From: Pterobdella sp. o SKG-2022
Lineage: Eukaryota > Annelida > Clitellata > Hirudinida > Piscicolidae
Direction: 5' to 3'
Assembly (NCBI GenBank): GCA_964035795.1
Contig: OZ038327.1
Span: 6,328,985 to 6,392,984, forward strand
Length of the DNA: 64,000 bases
This document shows positions 25,101 through 35,700 of the stretch, one piece after another; positions within the stretch are counted from its first letter, which is position 1, and every line of letters starts with the position of its first letter. Under the pieces are notes generated by a model. That model was given only the letters and a program-made list of their open reading frames with translations. It ran no database searches and was not told where the DNA came from. The translations under genes were made by a program, and so were the position numbers.

Positions 25101-25566
25101 TTAATGCTGCATTTGAGGACATGTATGTATGAAATTCAATAAATTATATACTCTTTTTAAATAACTGTGAGTTATATCGAACTAAGTTTTCTTAGAGTAT
25201 ATAAATACCTAAATTAGCCGAACAAGAAAAAATTTAAATCAAACACTTGTATTATTTGAATAATACAAACTTTCCTAAGTTAAACTGACATTACCAAGTA
25301 TGTAAGTTTTCATAATCGATAATGTGAGTTCAACTTAAACTTCCTATTAAATATCTTTTAAAAGTGTTTGATATAAACTAAATTTTTTTGAGGTTCTGAC
25401 TTATAATGAACGATATAGTATTTGAATTTTGTTATAGTTATATGAACCGTTGTCCAAGAGAAGAGTGTGTTATTTTTTTTATGGGAACTTCGATCGACCC
25501 AGACAAATCTATTGTTTCTTCCATGTTTGTTACCAACTTGCTTGTGTCTTCATCTGAATTAGCCAT
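16184..25566 (-). CDS. RABAC1: Prenylated Rab acceptor 1 (PRA1 family), six exons
   Basis: RABAC1/PRA1 is a Golgi and late-endosomal membrane protein that binds prenylated Rab GTPases and is thought to help Rab cycling between membrane and GDI. Exons on the minus strand, all in phase: 25,566 to 25,499 or 25,448 (start MANSDEDTSKLV; donor ambiguous), 25,106-24,995 (LKQWLNVTREGVRPWTDF), 21,301-21,201 (RLFLNVNHFRSNYFYVVFG), 17,615-17,518 (LTSPFLLITLCGSLGACYAV), 17,328-17,227 (QQYMGVGIVSLPILWLAGAG) and 16,275-16,184 (ASIVVIVLHALFHQ, then an acidic tail and TGA). These match the family in order: the RPW segment, the N-x-x-x-x-x-SNY entry to the PRA1 domain, two pairs of hydrophobic segments, and the LAGAG-x-x-FW / HA-FHQ ending. 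Total 190 or 207 residues, against about 185 in mammals. A possible AATAAA lies about 125 bp past the stop. Introns hold two LINEs. A second copy of exon 1 is at 32,166-32,233. Confidence 0.9.
17800..18290 (+). other. Possible LINE-derived sequence, weak
   Basis: One frame contains AISISWFGDVMKVKKMHRK, reminiscent of the 'RWFGHVMR' C-terminal signature of LINE ORF2. Frame breaks are many and there is no other support. It sits inside a RABAC1 intron, just upstream of a better LINE relic. Confidence 0.3.
18293..20930 (+). mobile_element. Decayed RTE-type LINE, same family as 21.6-24.9 kb
   Basis: Pieces in ORF2 order on the plus strand: a tryptophan motif GETWWRNHYVQNQLRENK (about 18,750; compare QTWWWNDKVQQAV in the next element), RT blocks IVVPINKKKGYVMDCASYQD (about 19,300) and VDQMQFGFMP (about 19,430), the 'VGV-VHQ-SVLSP' block as CRCPSRIGSLAVFFQ out of frame (about 19,710), a cysteine cluster CGVCGKRAKVNC (about 19,970), and the C-terminal VNNLCYLGDNMNS (about 20,350). 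Many stops and frameshifts. It is inserted antisense in RABAC1 intron 3 and is older than its neighbour. The open frame at 18,296-18,604 (start MSHAVEARTHSIAHF) belongs to, or lies next to, its 5' part and is not otherwise recognised. Confidence 0.75.
21620..24925 (+). mobile_element. Near full-length RTE-type LINE with PHD-like cysteine cluster
   Basis: About 3.3 kb. The 5' frame begins at 21,664 (lysine/asparagine-rich leader), then the endonuclease: FRFGSLNVGSM (21,930), VDLCCLQETCWK (22,005), FLSVYAPQANLSES (22,225), ISGD-stop-NGHIG (22,335), CKTQIDYILFK (22,498) and RHKLVVGDF (22,592). The RT follows: KTLDERWK to TWWWNDKVQQAV (22,850), VYKGKGDALNRSNYRGLKLI (23,440), MQCGFMQGRGTTDA (23,566), EKAFDRVPPKVIFW (motif A, 23,684), VHQGSVLSPLLF (motif B, 23,851) and LYADDLMVS (motif C, 23,943). 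After it come a C-x2-C...C-x2-C-x2-WVHKKC cluster (24,114-24,240), DAEFCYLGDMLSAGGGCELA (24,318), and a TTGATTGATTGAT tail near 24,920. A few frameshifts and stops disable it. It lies antisense in RABAC1 intron 2. Confidence 0.92.
25185..25400. repeat. Long inverted repeat (foldback/MITE-like) element
   Basis: Two arms of roughly 85 bp in inverted orientation: the left arm runs from AAATTTAAATCAAACACTT to AAACTGACATTA, the right arm from TAATGTGAGTTCAACTTAAAC to AAGTGTTTGATATAAACTAA. The arms share the ATCAAACACT end and the AAGTT-GAACT-ACATTA inner end with an element at 44,222-44,348, so this is a dispersed family. It lies in RABAC1 intron 1. No coding capacity; the mobilising transposase is unknown. 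Confidence 0.7.
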
Positions 25567-26050
25567 TTTAATCTCACTAATTTAAATTTCTTAAATTACT
25601 AGTTTAGAATGGGCAAGTTAACAAGTTTTACAATTTCCTGACAACGTAGTTTTTATAACTTTTAGTGAATAGTCAAAGCACTTAACTAAGAAAGTATTTT
25701 ATTTTCAAAACAAAAACAAACAAAATTATAAATATTTCGTAATGTGTTTAACAATTCAAAACATATTTTGTGATGATTTTAAAAATTCAAATTTTATTCA
25801 AATATATTTTTGAAACCAATAAACCTGAAAAAAATTCTGTAATATGAAATATTAAAAAATGCGGAAAAATTATTTCACGAAGATTTTTCAAAACTTAAGC
25901 TCAAATTAATGACATGATCATTTAATAAGATCAGGTAGCTTTATGAAGTAATTTGGACTTGTGGAAAGCTCCTTGAGATTTAAAAAAACAGCAAACAGTG
26001 TTTCAAAACGAGTAATTTTTATTATATTGTTTACACCCTATAAAAAATTT

Positions 26051-29000
26051 CTAGATTTTTAAATCGAAAATGCCAAGTTGTTCCAGAAGCTTTTGATCAA
26101 CCTGCAAAAGTTATTATAATTTAAAAAAAACAACAGAGTAGAAACAAAATTAGCAATTGGGTATTTTTATCACAATCAATTAATTTACAAAATTTTGTAA
26201 ATTCCAATAAGATTTTAAAAAACAAAATTAAAAACTGAGCACACAAGATTTTTGCACATTTTTTTTGTAGCCTTAACAACATTTTGTGGTTTAGAAACCT
26301 GGATCTCTAGATGTACCATCTAAACCATGAAAAGCTCAAACTTAATTTTAATACCAGTGATCTAAAAATTACAATCCATCGGTTGTAAGTAATCTACATT
26401 GAAAAAGTCAAGGTAGCATGAGTGTACAGAATGAAAAATGAACGCAACCATAAGAGATCGTATTTTTTTACAATACGCGGTTCTCACCGCTAGATATTTG
26501 TGTGAAGTATCAAGTATTTCACTTATCCTTCTTTAAAACTGCGAAACATGATTCTAAATGAAGAGATTTAAAAAATGACCGTCTGTGTTTGGTTATAGAG
26601 GTTTATGTCTTGAAAATATCAAATGATAAACTATAGGTCGTAACGAGAAGTTCGTAAGCTTCATAAGACTCCCTTTTTGTTTTAAATTCTCATCTACCAA
26701 TCTAAATAGCCAGCAACAATAACCTCGATGCAAATTATTTACTGATTTTAAAATCCAAAAGGTCATTGCAGTCGGCAAAATTTGATGGAGCTCAATTTTG
26801 TACAGCTTTTTATCGAAAAAATAAAAATTTTAAATAAAGTAATAAAAATATTTCTGCAAAATTATTAATGGAAAAATATTTAATGGTATCAAAAACGAGG
26901 CCCTTAACGTTTCGATTGATTATTGTGATGCATTTATTATGAAGGCAGTGATTACTTTGTTGAGGGAGAGCACTTGCTTGCTCCAGTGCTCGTGTGCGTC
27001 TGTCATGCTGTGTTGCAACTCGTCTGTGAACCTCTAAAAGACATTATCAATATACAAGGATAAAATGCAGTCTTATCAATAAAAAACTGCACATTTCACA
27101 TTTTTTTATTTTATTTGTGAAGCTTTTCACAAACACTAAAAGTTTGACAAAATTATCGGTGTTTATTTTCACCTTATTCATATTATTTGTTTTTAAAAAG
27201 TTTATCTTATTTATTTTAATATTTTTTTGCAATGATGAAAACTTTATATTATAAGACACAGAGGCCCCTCAAATTTCGGAATTCACCAATAATCCGGACA
27301 AGCCGTCGCGACAGATTTTCCAAATTTTTAAGTGCTTGGGCGTCATCGTCAATAAAACTTTGAAACTTGAGTGGCACAAGTTGTGGCGAAGACTTGTCTC
27401 ATACCAATAAAAGAAGTGGAAACAATTCAGAAAAAGCCTTTGTTGTGAAGGAAAAAAGCTTCTTCAAGAAATCATTCTTCATGAATAATAGACCGAAATA
27501 ATTCAGTTGAATGGATGAAGATAGATGAAAATCATCAATACAAGATAGCAGGAGTCTGAAACAACTTCCAGGGTTTTAACACCAACCATGACTTCCTTCA
27601 CTAATCTACCATAAACAGGCCGTGTTGTACCAAAGCAGTTTGTAGAAAACACTTAAAAATTATTTCAGAACTATCATTTTCATTTGAAAAAATTATAAGA
27701 AATGCTACGAAAGTTCAAATGTGGTTGTGTACAAAGTTAAAGATGCAGCACTAGACTGTGGGAGTTATGAAAAAACAAACAGCAGGAATGTGCGGAATAA
27801 GGTGCTCAAAGCCAGGTCGCAGGTAATGATTAAAATAAATGGAAATCAACCCAAAAGAAGCACATAGTACGGGCTGTTATGCTTATACAATTACAAACAA
27901 AATGGGAGTACGGAGTAGGAATTTTTAGTTCAGAAAAAACCTTGGAGGTCGAGAAAGGCAATGATATGGACGTTTAGACAAATAGCAAGTGTCCAAAAAT
28001 TTTAAAGTTAGTAATAGCATATGGGAGTATGAGTTCAAAAGTAAAAATCTTTGTCAAAACATCATATAAGTTTAAGACAACCGTCAGTGTTCAACAATAA
28101 TCTACTTTGAGTTTTCCCGAGATTTGAAATACTGGGTTGGTGACCAGCGGGGGATAGTCTACTTCATGGGCAGGTGAAGTGCTCTTCAGTCTTGGTTGAC
28201 AATCACCTAGAGATGGTGTCTCGATAAAAATACGCAATTTCTGATCTGCATAATAGTTGGTGGAATTACGGTATTCAGCCATAAAACTGCTCCAAACCCT
28301 CATGATGGATACAAATAAAAATGAGATCAACTGCGTCAACGGGAGTGGAGTCTTCGAGGAAAGTCCTGCGCACGGCTGGAACCGTGTCAATTCTAAGCAT
28401 CGCCCGATCGTCATTCCACTATCAAAAACTAAGTTCAGGTTGGGTAGTTGGAAAGTTGGCCTTCTGGGGAGGTTGTTGAGATGCTAACTAGACCTAAGAT
28501 TGACGTGTGCTGTGTACAGTGCTGGAAGAATGCTTCAGCAAGGTTGGTCACAGGAAAGAACACTGAATATAAGTTTTTCTGGTCTGGGAATGGTAATGGG
28601 GTTGGAGGTTTGGGTATTTTGGTTATCAGTGAATGGGTAGATAAGATAGTGGAGGTCAATAGGGTTAACGACAGGTTAATGTTCTTAAAGCTTTTGATTG
28701 GGAAGCATATTTGACCATTGTTTCAGGTTATGCGCCACAGCAAGGATTAAGTAACATGAATAAGGGTAAATTCTATGAGCTTTTAATTTTTTCTGCATCA
28801 CATTAGGTGAGAACGAGACTGTGATTTTGGGTGGTATGTAAGACGTGTCAGTAATGGCTATGAAGGTGTTCATGGTGGTTTCAGATATGGGACTAGAAAT
28901 CAGAAAGGTGAAAGAATTTTTGAGCTGGGGGCAGCTTTAGATATTTGTGTTTGTAATACGTTTTCTAAGAAAAAAGATAGCAGATTAGTAACATGTTTCC

Positions 29001-30299
29001 GGTACTGTTAGAACCCAAATTGACTATATTATGGTCGAGTAAGGACAGGGAATTTGTCAAAGATGTAAAAGTAGTGCCTGGGGAAGAGGTTATGCAACAG
29101 CATCAATTGCTACTGTGTGACATATTAGTGGGGCCCATGAAAAATTATAGAAAAATTTTTGTCCCAAAAAGGAAAGTGTGAAGATCGCAAAAAACTTTGA
29201 TCAAAAATGAAGTTGAAGCCCAGTTCAGTAATAAATCTCTTAAATAGATAAAATTGGTAGTGTCGAAAGCATGTGGAAGTCACCTGAGACAGATTTGTTG
29301 GAGTCAGCTAATAGGGCATGTGGCTGAACAAAAGGACCGCTAGACAAAGAATCTTATGGTGGTGGAATGATACTGTTGCTGGAGCCGTTAAAGAAAAGCT
29401 CACAGCTTGGAAATGTTGGAAAACCGGTGGTAGTAAAAAAAAATATCTACGAGCTAAGGAAGCTTAGGCTAATGATACAAAATTTGATGTTCCCATCACT
29501 AGTAAGAAGAGAGTTCACGATGGATCTTGAAACTGAAATTTTGTCTTTCTGAACTTGTAGAAAAAACTTGAAAAACTAGGCCGGAAAAAAGCCAGATTTC
29601 GACAAGATTCTACTAACGAGCACGATTTGCCAGTTCTGTAAACTTCCAAGGCGATTCTTAGAATCCAAAAATTGCAAATGAAAACATTGTTTTTTTACCA
29701 TTAAATTTCTATGCCTCAGTACATGCTAGGACGATACGCTCAACATACCTTGGTGGACTGAAAGATATTTAAATCCGTGCACCCAAAGAAGAATCAGATG
29801 CTAGAAAACTATATTGCATAAGAGTGCTACTTAAAAATTTTTTTGTCCAGCATGGTAGAGATGCAAATGATATTAATCAGATTAGACCACTGGATCCTTT
29901 GCCATAACGAACATTGTTCATTCGATAAGCCTTATTTCAACAAGCTCTTTTGATGCTATATAAAAATGAATTGAAATAGAAAACTATTGAATAAATTACA
30001 TCCTTATCTTTAAAAAAAAAAACAAAAATATAATATTGAATAATTGATGTAATAACTAAAATACAATCACTTGAAAAGAAGATATTAGTAATAAGGCATT
30101 TAATTACATCAAGAATTTCACACAATGAAATGTTGAAAGTACTATTGTGAATAAAATAAGATAGTAACGTTGAAAATATCAGTAAATTCTTCAATGGACT
30201 TCTCCAAATGACAGCTCAAACCCTTTATCTCTTCATCCTTCTCATTCTTCATTTTCTTCATCTCTTCATCCTTCTTTTGTAACTCTTCTTCTGCCCATT
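26051..30299 (-). CDS. DRC12: DRC12/CCDC153-like coiled coil, 3' exons (duplicate copy)
   Basis: Contains the last three exons: 30,299-30,169 (EWAEEELQKKDEEM and on to SIEEFTDIFN), 27,033-26,956 (RFTDELQHSMTDAHEHW) and 26,101-26,051 (VDQKLLEQLGIFDLKI and stop). They are identical to the exons of the complete gene in the middle contig. The 5' exons that belong with this copy are not on the left of the gap; they appear after the second gap at 57,143-58,416. This is an effect of the assembly break, not gene truncation. Confidence 0.72.
27260..27480 (+). mobile_element. Possible RT fragment of a LINE
   Basis: The frame FKCLGVIVNKTLKLEWHKLW resembles the 'KYLGV-ID-KL-W--H' block downstream of the RT catalytic core in LINE ORF2 proteins, followed by CCEGKKLLQEIIL like the 'LR-ARKFL--KTLI' segment. 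It is short and in one frame only, so weak. The copy is at 33,927-34,147. 27,480-28,090 shows nothing recognisable. Confidence 0.35.
28300..29640 (+). mobile_element. Decayed RTE-type LINE, endonuclease part
   Basis: Same family as 21.6-24.9 kb. The endonuclease start TKFRLGSWKVG (28,428), RPKIDVCCVQCWK (28,490), YKFFWSGNGNGVGGLGIL (28,570), 'SGYAPQQGL' (28,727) and TQIDYIMVE-like sequence (29,015) can be followed across frameshifts, then IIAN/WWWNDTVAGAVKEK (29,350). No RT catalytic core was seen, so the 3' two-thirds is lost. It sits in the intron between the third- and fourth-last DRC12 exons on the opposite strand. The copy is at 34,967-36,307. Confidence 0.7.
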
Positions 30300-30779
30300 C
30301 TATGAAATAATTTTTATTAATTTTATTTTTTTATTTCAGCTAAATTTTTTGAGTTGAAAAGTTATTTTTTTTGCGTATTTAAAAATTATAATTAAATAAT
30401 TTAATAGTCATTCCTTAATTTCATCAATTAAGCACTATATGTTGAGAAATTGCCACGTTTTGATGCAAGTGAGTGACTTCTTCATGCTTGCATACATCAC
30501 TAGATAATGTGAGTTCGACTTACGAAAAGTTTCGGAAAGTTTAACAAACTTTTATTAGTGTTTTCATGTTGAAAACATAAAATATTTGATTAAATATTGT
30601 CAAACGATGAGTGAACATGATCTCTGTGCGCGTTATGCCCTTTTCTTTATAGTTTTTTTTTACCCCAAGCACCCTAGGCTTCTCAGGTTTGAATCAAAAC
30701 CATCCAGTTCTTCAAAAACTCAGCCGCTCTCACAGGGTCGGTCTACAGACTCTCCGGTCCCATTGTGGTACTTATTTTG

Positions 30780-31882
30780 GGACAAGTTATGGGTGTTATG
30801 AGGGTGGGCGTGGCAGAGTGGGCATGAAGATGAGGGATGGGATGATGGTGAGAATTTGTTGAAATATGAGAAGATGAAGGACGATTTGTTTGATCTGAGC
30901 TGGGCGAGAGTGGGGCGAGTGTGGTTATATAGGAGGTTTTCTAAGTCGTGTATGGGTGGGGGTTGTTTGTTGAGGATTTTTTTGTGAGTAGATGATATGT
31001 CTTCGCGTATTATTTTTGTCTGTATTGTTTTCGTGTTCTGTTTGGTGGGTATGTTTATGGTGTAGTTGATTTTGATGTTGAATGTGGATTGTTTTTTTGT
31101 AGCTAAGGTGAGCTTCTTACGTGGTAAGTGGGTGTAATGGGTGGGTGGCGTGTGAGGCTTTTTGTATGAGTTGTGAGATGGGTTTGAAGTGGAAGGATTT
31201 GGTTTTTGAGTGACGGTGTTGAGTGTTGGTGTCTAGGGTGCAGCCCGTGCTTGTTCTTTGAGCTGCGTTTTGTATTTTTTGGAGTTTGTTGAAGAAAGTG
31301 GAAGAGATGGTGGGTGACCAGATAATGTTGGCGTATTCAATGATGGGAAGGAGCAGTGTTTTGTATGTGGTGATGAGTGTTTCCTTGCTTTTTCCCCAGT
31401 GTGTTGATGTTAGTAGTTTGATAAAGTTGAGTGATTTCTGGGATTTTGTGTTGGTCGGTCTCTATAGATCAGTGATTGAGCATTAGACTAATTATTTAAA
31501 GATACTGGGTTCGAAACCACGTGGGTCAACAATTAGTAGTCCCTATGGAGTAGTGCCCTGTGGAACCAATCAATTGTGCAACCAAAACCCCAGCTAAGGG
31601 ACGAGCAAATGATCAACGTATTTTTTTGATGGTGTTGTTTGTCTAGGTAGAGAAATTCAGTTTGGGGCTAAAATTAGGCCAAGGATGGTAGGATTAGAGG
31701 TGGTGGGGATGGGGATGTTGTTGATATAGATGTTCAGTGGTTTGTTGCATTCTGAAGGATCTGGGGTCATGAGTGTGGTTGTGGTTTTTATTGGATTGTT
31801 CCGGAACTTGTTAGTGTGAGCCCATGTGTGAATCTCATTGAGATATGGAAGGAGGTGTTGGATGGTCGTGTTGGTGTTGGGG
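30780..31882 (-). mobile_element. Jockey/CR1-type LINE, 3' part (copy 1), interrupted by the gap
   Basis: On the minus strand, threonine/asparagine/histidine-rich ORF2 sequence with a C-terminal CPLCHAHPHNT-like cysteine/histidine motif near 30,820 and the segment LLLPIIEYANIIWSP across a frameshift (about 31,340). A SINE head is inserted at 31,455-31,625. The gap cuts the RT domain at the same base at which 55,920 resumes. The uninterrupted copy is at 37,447-39,015. Confidence 0.75.
31455..31625 (+). repeat. tRNA-Ile-like SINE, second body type, nested in a LINE
   Basis: The head TCTATAGATCAGTGATTGAG, then CATTAGACTAATTATTTAAAG and ACTGGGTTCGAAACCACGTG, carries the same AAT anticodon region and B box as the SINE at 6,187. 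The body differs (AGTAGTCCCTATGGAGTAGT and onward to GGGACGAGCAAATGATC). It splits a minus-strand Jockey-type ORF2 and so inserted later. The identical copy is at 38,122-38,292. Confidence 0.75.
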
Positions 31883-32082
31883 NNNNNNNNNNNNNNNNNN
31901 NNNNNNNNNNNNNNNNNNNNNNNNNNNNNNNNNNNNNNNNNNNNNNNNNNNNNNNNNNNNNNNNNNNNNNNNNNNNNNNNNNNNNNNNNNNNNNNNNNNN
32001 NNNNNNNNNNNNNNNNNNNNNNNNNNNNNNNNNNNNNNNNNNNNNNNNNNNNNNNNNNNNNNNNNNNNNNNNNNNNNNNNNN
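31883..32082. other. Assembly gap, 200 N
   Basis: Exactly 200 N, a nominal scaffold-join size, not a measured gap. The left flank ends ...GTGTTGGGG inside a LINE RT frame. The right flank starts a contig whose first 14 bases (CTGTTAGAGAAAAA) do not match the otherwise identical sequence at 25,423-25,436. Confidence 0.99.
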
Positions 32083-32165
32083 CTGTTAGAGAAAAAGTTA
32101 TAGTTATATGAACCGTTGGTCCAAGAGAAGAGTGTGTTATTTTTTTTATGGGAACTTCGATCGAC

Positions 32166-32233
32166 CCAGACAAATCTATTGTTTCTTCCATGTTTGTTAC
32201 CAACTTGCTTGTGTCTTCATCTGAATTAGCCAT
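32166..32233 (-). CDS. RABAC1: RABAC1 first exon, duplicate copy
   Basis: Same start as at 25,566 (MANSDEDTSKLV...). The one-base insertion present here lies downstream of the nearer donor (GG|GTCGAT, giving 68 nt) but upstream of the farther one (CG|GTTCAT). Only the nearer donor keeps the phase in both copies, which favours it. The remaining exons are not in this contig. Confidence 0.7.
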
Positions 32234-32717
32234 TTTAATCTCACTAATTTAAATTTCTTAAATTACTAGTTTAGAATGGGCAAGTTAACAAGTTTTACAA
32301 TTTCCTGACAACGTAGTTTTTATAACTTTTAGTGAATAGTCAAAGCACTTAACTAAGAAAGTATTTTATTTTCAAAACAAAAACAAACAAAATTATAAAT
32401 ATTTCGTAATGTGTTTAACAATTCAAAACATATTTTGTGATGATTTTAAAAATTCAAATTTTATTCAAATATATTTTTGAAACCAATAAACCTGAAAAAA
32501 ATTCTGTAATATGAAATATTAAAAAATGCGGAAAAATTATTTCACGAAGATTTTTCAAAACTTAAGCTCAAATTAATGACATGATCATTTAATAAGATCA
32601 GGTAGCTTTATGAAGTAATTTGGACTTGTGGAAAGCTCCTTGAGATTTAAAAAAACAGCAAACAGTGTTTCAAAACGAGTAATTTTTATTATATTGTTTA
32701 CACCCTATAAAAAATTT

Positions 32718-35700
32718 CTAGATTTTTAAATCGAAAATGCCAAGTTGTTCCAGAAGCTTTTGATCAACCTGCAAAAGTTATTATAATTTAAAAAAAACAA
32801 CAGAGTAGAAACAAAATTAGCAATTGGGTATTTTTATCACAATCAATTAATTTACAAAATTTTGTAAATTCCAATAAGATTTTAAAAAACAAAATTAAAA
32901 ACTGAGCACACAAGATTTTTGCACATTTTTTTTGTAGCCTTAACAACATTTTGTGGTTTAGAAACCTGGATCTCTAGATGTACCATCTAAACCATGAAAA
33001 GCTCAAACTTAATTTTAATACCAGTGATCTAAAAATTACAATCCATCGGTTGTAAGTAATCTACATTGAAAAAGTCAAGGTAGCATGAGTGTACAGAATG
33101 AAAAATGAACGCAACCATAAGAGATCGTATTTTTTTACAATACGCGGTTCTCACCGCTAGATATTTGTGTGAAGTATCAAGTATTTCACTTATCCTTCTT
33201 TAAAACTGCGAAACATGATTCTAAATGAAGAGATTTAAAAAATGACCGTCTGTGTTTGGTTATAGAGGTTTATGTCTTGAAAATATCAAATGATAAACTA
33301 TAGGTCGTAACGAGAAGTTCGTAAGCTTCATAAGACTCCCTTTTTGTTTTAAATTCTCATCTACCAATCTAAATAGCCAGCAACAATAACCTCGATGCAA
33401 ATTATTTACTGATTTTAAAATCCAAAAGGTCATTGCAGTCGGCAAAATTTGATGGAGCTCAATTTTGTACAGCTTTTTATCGAAAAAATAAAAATTTTAA
33501 ATAAAGTAATAAAAATATTTCTGCAAAATTATTAATGGAAAAATATTTAATGGTATCAAAAACGAGGCCCTTAACGTTTCGATTGATTATTGTGATGCAT
33601 TTATTATGAAGGCAGTGATTACTTTGTTGAGGGAGAGCACTTGCTTGCTCCAGTGCTCGTGTGCGTCTGTCATGCTGTGTTGCAACTCGTCTGTGAACCT
33701 CTAAAAGACATTATCAATATACAAGGATAAAATGCAGTCTTATCAATAAAAAACTGCACATTTCACATTTTTTTATTTTATTTGTGAAGCTTTTCACAAA
33801 CACTAAAAGTTTGACAAAATTATCGGTGTTTATTTTCACCTTATTCATATTATTTGTTTTTAAAAAGTTTATCTTATTTATTTTAATATTTTTTTGCAAT
33901 GATGAAAACTTTATATTATAAGACACAGAGGCCCCTCAAATTTCGGAATTCACCAATAATCCGGACAAGCCGTCGCGACAGATTTTCCAAATTTTTAAGT
34001 GCTTGGGCGTCATCGTCAATAAAACTTTGAAACTTGAGTGGCACAAGTTGTGGCGAAGACTTGTCTCATACCAATAAAAGAAGTGGAAACAATTCAGAAA
34101 AAGCCTTTGTTGTGAAGGAAAAAAGCTTCTTCAAGAAATCATTCTTCATGAATAATAGACCGAAATAATTCAGTTGAATGGATGAAGATAGATGAAAATC
34201 ATCAATACAAGATAGCAGGAGTCTGAAACAACTTCCAGGGTTTTAACACCAACCATGACTTCCTTCACTAATCTACCATAAACAGGCCGTGTTGTACCAA
34301 AGCAGTTTGTAGAAAACACTTAAAAATTATTTCAGAACTATCATTTTCATTTGAAAAAATTATAAGAAATGCTACGAAAGTTCAAATGTGGTTGTGTACA
34401 AAGTTAAAGATGCAGCACTAGACTGTGGGAGTTATGAAAAAACAAACAGCAGGAATGTGCGGAATAAGGTGCTCAAAGCCAGGTCGCAGGTAATGATTAA
34501 AATAAATGGAAATCAACCCAAAAGAAGCACATAGTACGGGCTGTTATGCTTATACAATTACAAACAAAATGGGAGTACGGAGTAGGAATTTTTAGTTCAG
34601 AAAAAACCTTGGAGGTCGAGAAAGGCAATGATATGGACGTTTAGACAAATAGCAAGTGTCCAAAAATTTTAAAGTTAGTAATAGCATATGGGAGTATGAG
34701 TTCAAAAGTAAAAATCTTTGTCAAAACATCATATAAGTTTAAGACAACCGTCAGTGTTCAACAATAATCTACTTTGAGTTTTCCCGAGATTTGAAATACT
34801 GGGTTGGTGACCAGCGGGGGATAGTCTACTTCATGGGCAGGTGAAGTGCTCTTCAGTCTTGGTTGACAATCACCTAGAGATGGTGTCTCGATAAAAATAC
34901 GCAATTTCTGATCTGCATAATAGTTGGTGGAATTACGGTATTCAGCCATAAAACTGCTCCAAACCCTCATGATGGATACAAATAAAAATGAGATCAACTG
35001 CGTCAACGGGAGTGGAGTCTTCGAGGAAAGTCCTGCGCACGGCTGGAACCGTGTCAATTCTAAGCATCGCCCGATCGTCATTCCACTATCAAAAACTAAG
35101 TTCAGGTTGGGTAGTTGGAAAGTTGGCCTTCTGGGGAGGTTGTTGAGATGCTAACTAGACCTAAGATTGACGTGTGCTGTGTACAGTGCTGGAAGAATGC
35201 TTCAGCAAGGTTGGTCACAGGAAAGAACACTGAATATAAGTTTTTCTGGTCTGGGAATGGTAATGGGGTTGGAGGTTTGGGTATTTTGGTTATCAGTGAA
35301 TGGGTAGATAAGATAGTGGAGGTCAATAGGGTTAACGACAGGTTAATGTTCTTAAAGCTTTTGATTGGGAAGCATATTTGACCATTGTTTCAGGTTATGC
35401 GCCACAGCAAGGATTAAGTAACATGAATAAGGGTAAATTCTATGAGCTTTTAATTTTTTCTGCATCACATTAGGTGAGAACGAGACTGTGATTTTGGGTG
35501 GTATGTAAGACGTGTCAGTAATGGCTATGAAGGTGTTCATGGTGGTTTCAGATATGGGACTAGAAATCAGAAAGGTGAAAGAATTTTTGAGCTGGGGGCA
35601 GCTTTAGATATTTGTGTTTGTAATACGTTTTCTAAGAAAAAAGATAGCAGATTAGTAACATGTTTCCGGTACTGTTAGAACCCAAATTGACTATATTATG

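Larger units (their letters stand above)
25437..31882. repeat. Duplicated assembly segment A, copy 1
   Basis: Matches 32,097-38,549 base for base at a constant offset of 6,667 apart from one extra G in the second copy near its start (CCGTTGTCC here, CCGTTGGTCC there). Every open frame in the two copies translates identically. It ends exactly at the first 200-N gap. Read as one locus represented twice, see 32,083-55,719. Confidence 0.95.

Noticed and set aside
26956..27033. Alternative reading of this DRC12 exon as VHRRVATQHDRRTRALEQ
   Set aside because: That frame cannot join the final exon in phase. The RFTDELQHSM frame joins both neighbours in phase and fits the family C-terminus.
31816..32233. 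Frames running through the first N run, including a 132-codon minus frame starting MANSDED
   Set aside because: The gap is not sequence. Only the first roughly 23-40 codons of that minus frame are real, as the RABAC1 first exon.
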